NCBI RefSeq assembly: GCF_037911585.1
Contig: NZ_JBAJNS010000001.1
Location: forward strand, 4,697,501 to 4,761,500
Direction: 5' to 3'
Source of the DNA: Streptomyces sp. GSL17-111
GTDB taxonomy: Bacteria > Actinomycetota > Actinomycetes > Streptomycetales > Streptomycetaceae
DNA length: 64,000 nucleotides
The position numbers and the translations under genes are program-made. The notes under the pieces were generated by a model. It worked only from the letters and a program-made list of their open reading frames with translations. It was not told the DNA's origin and searched no databases. This document shows, one piece after another, positions 63,519-64,000 of this stretch (positions are counted from its first letter, which is position 1; the number at the start of each line of letters is the position of its first letter).

Positions 63519-64000
63519 CTATCGCGCCGGGGCACCGGGCGGCGGGGGAGCCGCCACCGGGCAGGGCACCTCCAGCACCACGCGCGTCGGCCCGCCCGGC
63601 GGGCTGCTGACGGCCAGCGTCCCGTCGAACTGGCCCAGCCGGCGCCGGACCCCGGCCAGCCCGGAGCCGCGCGCCGGGTCGGCCCCGCCCCGGCCGTCGT
63701 CGGTCACGGTCACCCGCAGTACACCGGTGCTCGTGCCCCCGTGCCGCAGGACGGCCCGCACCTCCGTGGCCTCCGCGTGCTTGGCCGCGTTCGTCAGGAC
63801 CTCGCTGACGGCGAAGTAGACGGCCGTCTCCATCGGTTCGGGCAGCCGCCCGGGCAACTCCACCTCCACGGTGACGGGGAGAGGCAGCCGCAGCGCGAGT
63901 GCCCGCACGGCGTCCCCCAGCCCGCGCTCGGCCAGCACCGGTGGGTGGATGCCGCGCACCAGGTCGCGCAGCTCGGTCAGCGCCTCGGCCGAGTTCTGCC
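63519..64000 (-). CDS. Two-component sensor histidine kinase, C-terminal part (partial)
   Basis: The frame is open to the window edge; the start lies beyond 64000. The visible 160 residues hold ELRDLVRGIHPPVLAERGLG (after the phospho-His helix of HisKA_3 kinases) and the HATPase: EVLTNAAKHAEATEV (N box), VTDDGRGGADPARGSGLAG (G1) and VRRRLGQFDGTLAVSSPPGG (G2). It pairs with the downstream response regulator. Confidence 0.92.
   Translation of the reverse strand, partial: QNSAEALTELRDLVRGIHPPVLAERGLGDAVRALALRLPLPVTVEVELPGRLPEPMETAVYFAVSEVLTNAAKHAEATEVRAVLRHGGTSTGVLRVTVTDDGRGGADPARGSGLAGVRRRLGQFDGTLAVSSPPGGPTRVVLEVPCPVAAPPPPGAPAR

Overview
The window is chromosomal DNA from a high-GC actinomycete, almost certainly a Streptomyces or close relative. 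Coding is dense and GC-rich, with frequent GTG/TTG starts and ATGA/GTGA overlaps. Typical Streptomyces families are present: XRE-DUF5753 with DUF397, DUF7848, DUF5937-ArsR, PAS-ANTAR, orphan LuxR regulators and a secreted amylase with CBM20. Everything below comes from reading the sequence; no database search was run.

Layout. 1-6.5 kb: end of an AraC-family regulator, an orphan LuxR response regulator, a secreted 3x40-residue repeat protein, two gene remnants, phosphoglucomutase and a secreted M64 metallopeptidase. 6.9-12.6 kb: a biarylitide-type minimal RiPP locus. Two separate five-codon genes both encode MRYLH (8132-8149 and 8226-8243). A hairpin, a cytochrome P450, a translationally coupled methyltransferase, an MFS exporter and a divergent ArsR-type regulator follow, with an Asp/Asn-hydroxylase-like gene just upstream. 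12.7-19.4 kb: regulators (XRE-TPR, truncated LysR, PAS-ANTAR, AraC), a secreted intradiol dioxygenase fused to a chitin-binding module, CbiZ, and a three-gene overlapping operon with DUF7848. 19.4-21.9 kb: an intact-looking IS630-type element with 17-bp inverted repeats and TA duplication, sitting between that operon and an XRE-DUF397-DUF397 operon.

22.0-33.4 kb: a complete type I-E CRISPR-Cas locus (cas3-cas8e-cse2-cas7-cas5-cas6e-cas1-cas2). An 11-repeat array lies on the minus strand upstream of cas3 and a 17-repeat array lies on the plus strand downstream of cas2; their leaders are homologous. Array 2 switches repeat type along its length, and the middle of cas8e is compositionally foreign.

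33.5-43 kb: starch/maltodextrin use: a GH15 enzyme, a secreted alpha-amylase with a repeated CTTGCAA operator and a good promoter, and a 1792-residue amylase-pullulanase fusion, separated by strong hairpins. 43-49.7 kb: a Ser/Thr kinase with a beta-propeller, small proteins, an aldo-keto reductase/TetR divergent pair with a clear operator, a COG4315-type lipoprotein and a TetR regulator.

49.7-60.3 kb: a leftward nine-gene cluster around a 1284-residue single-module A-Ox-T-TE synthetase of the indigoidine synthetase (IndC/BpsA) type. It also holds a PsuG/IndA-type C-glycosidase, an EamA transporter, uracil phosphoribosyltransferase, PRPP synthetase, a PptA-like tautomerase, an Old Yellow Enzyme, a nitroreductase and a TrpF-like protein lacking the catalytic cysteine. 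This fits an indigoidine / minimycin-like C-nucleoside pathway with an unusual accessory set. 60.7-64 kb: a membrane protein and a NarL-type two-component system running off the window.
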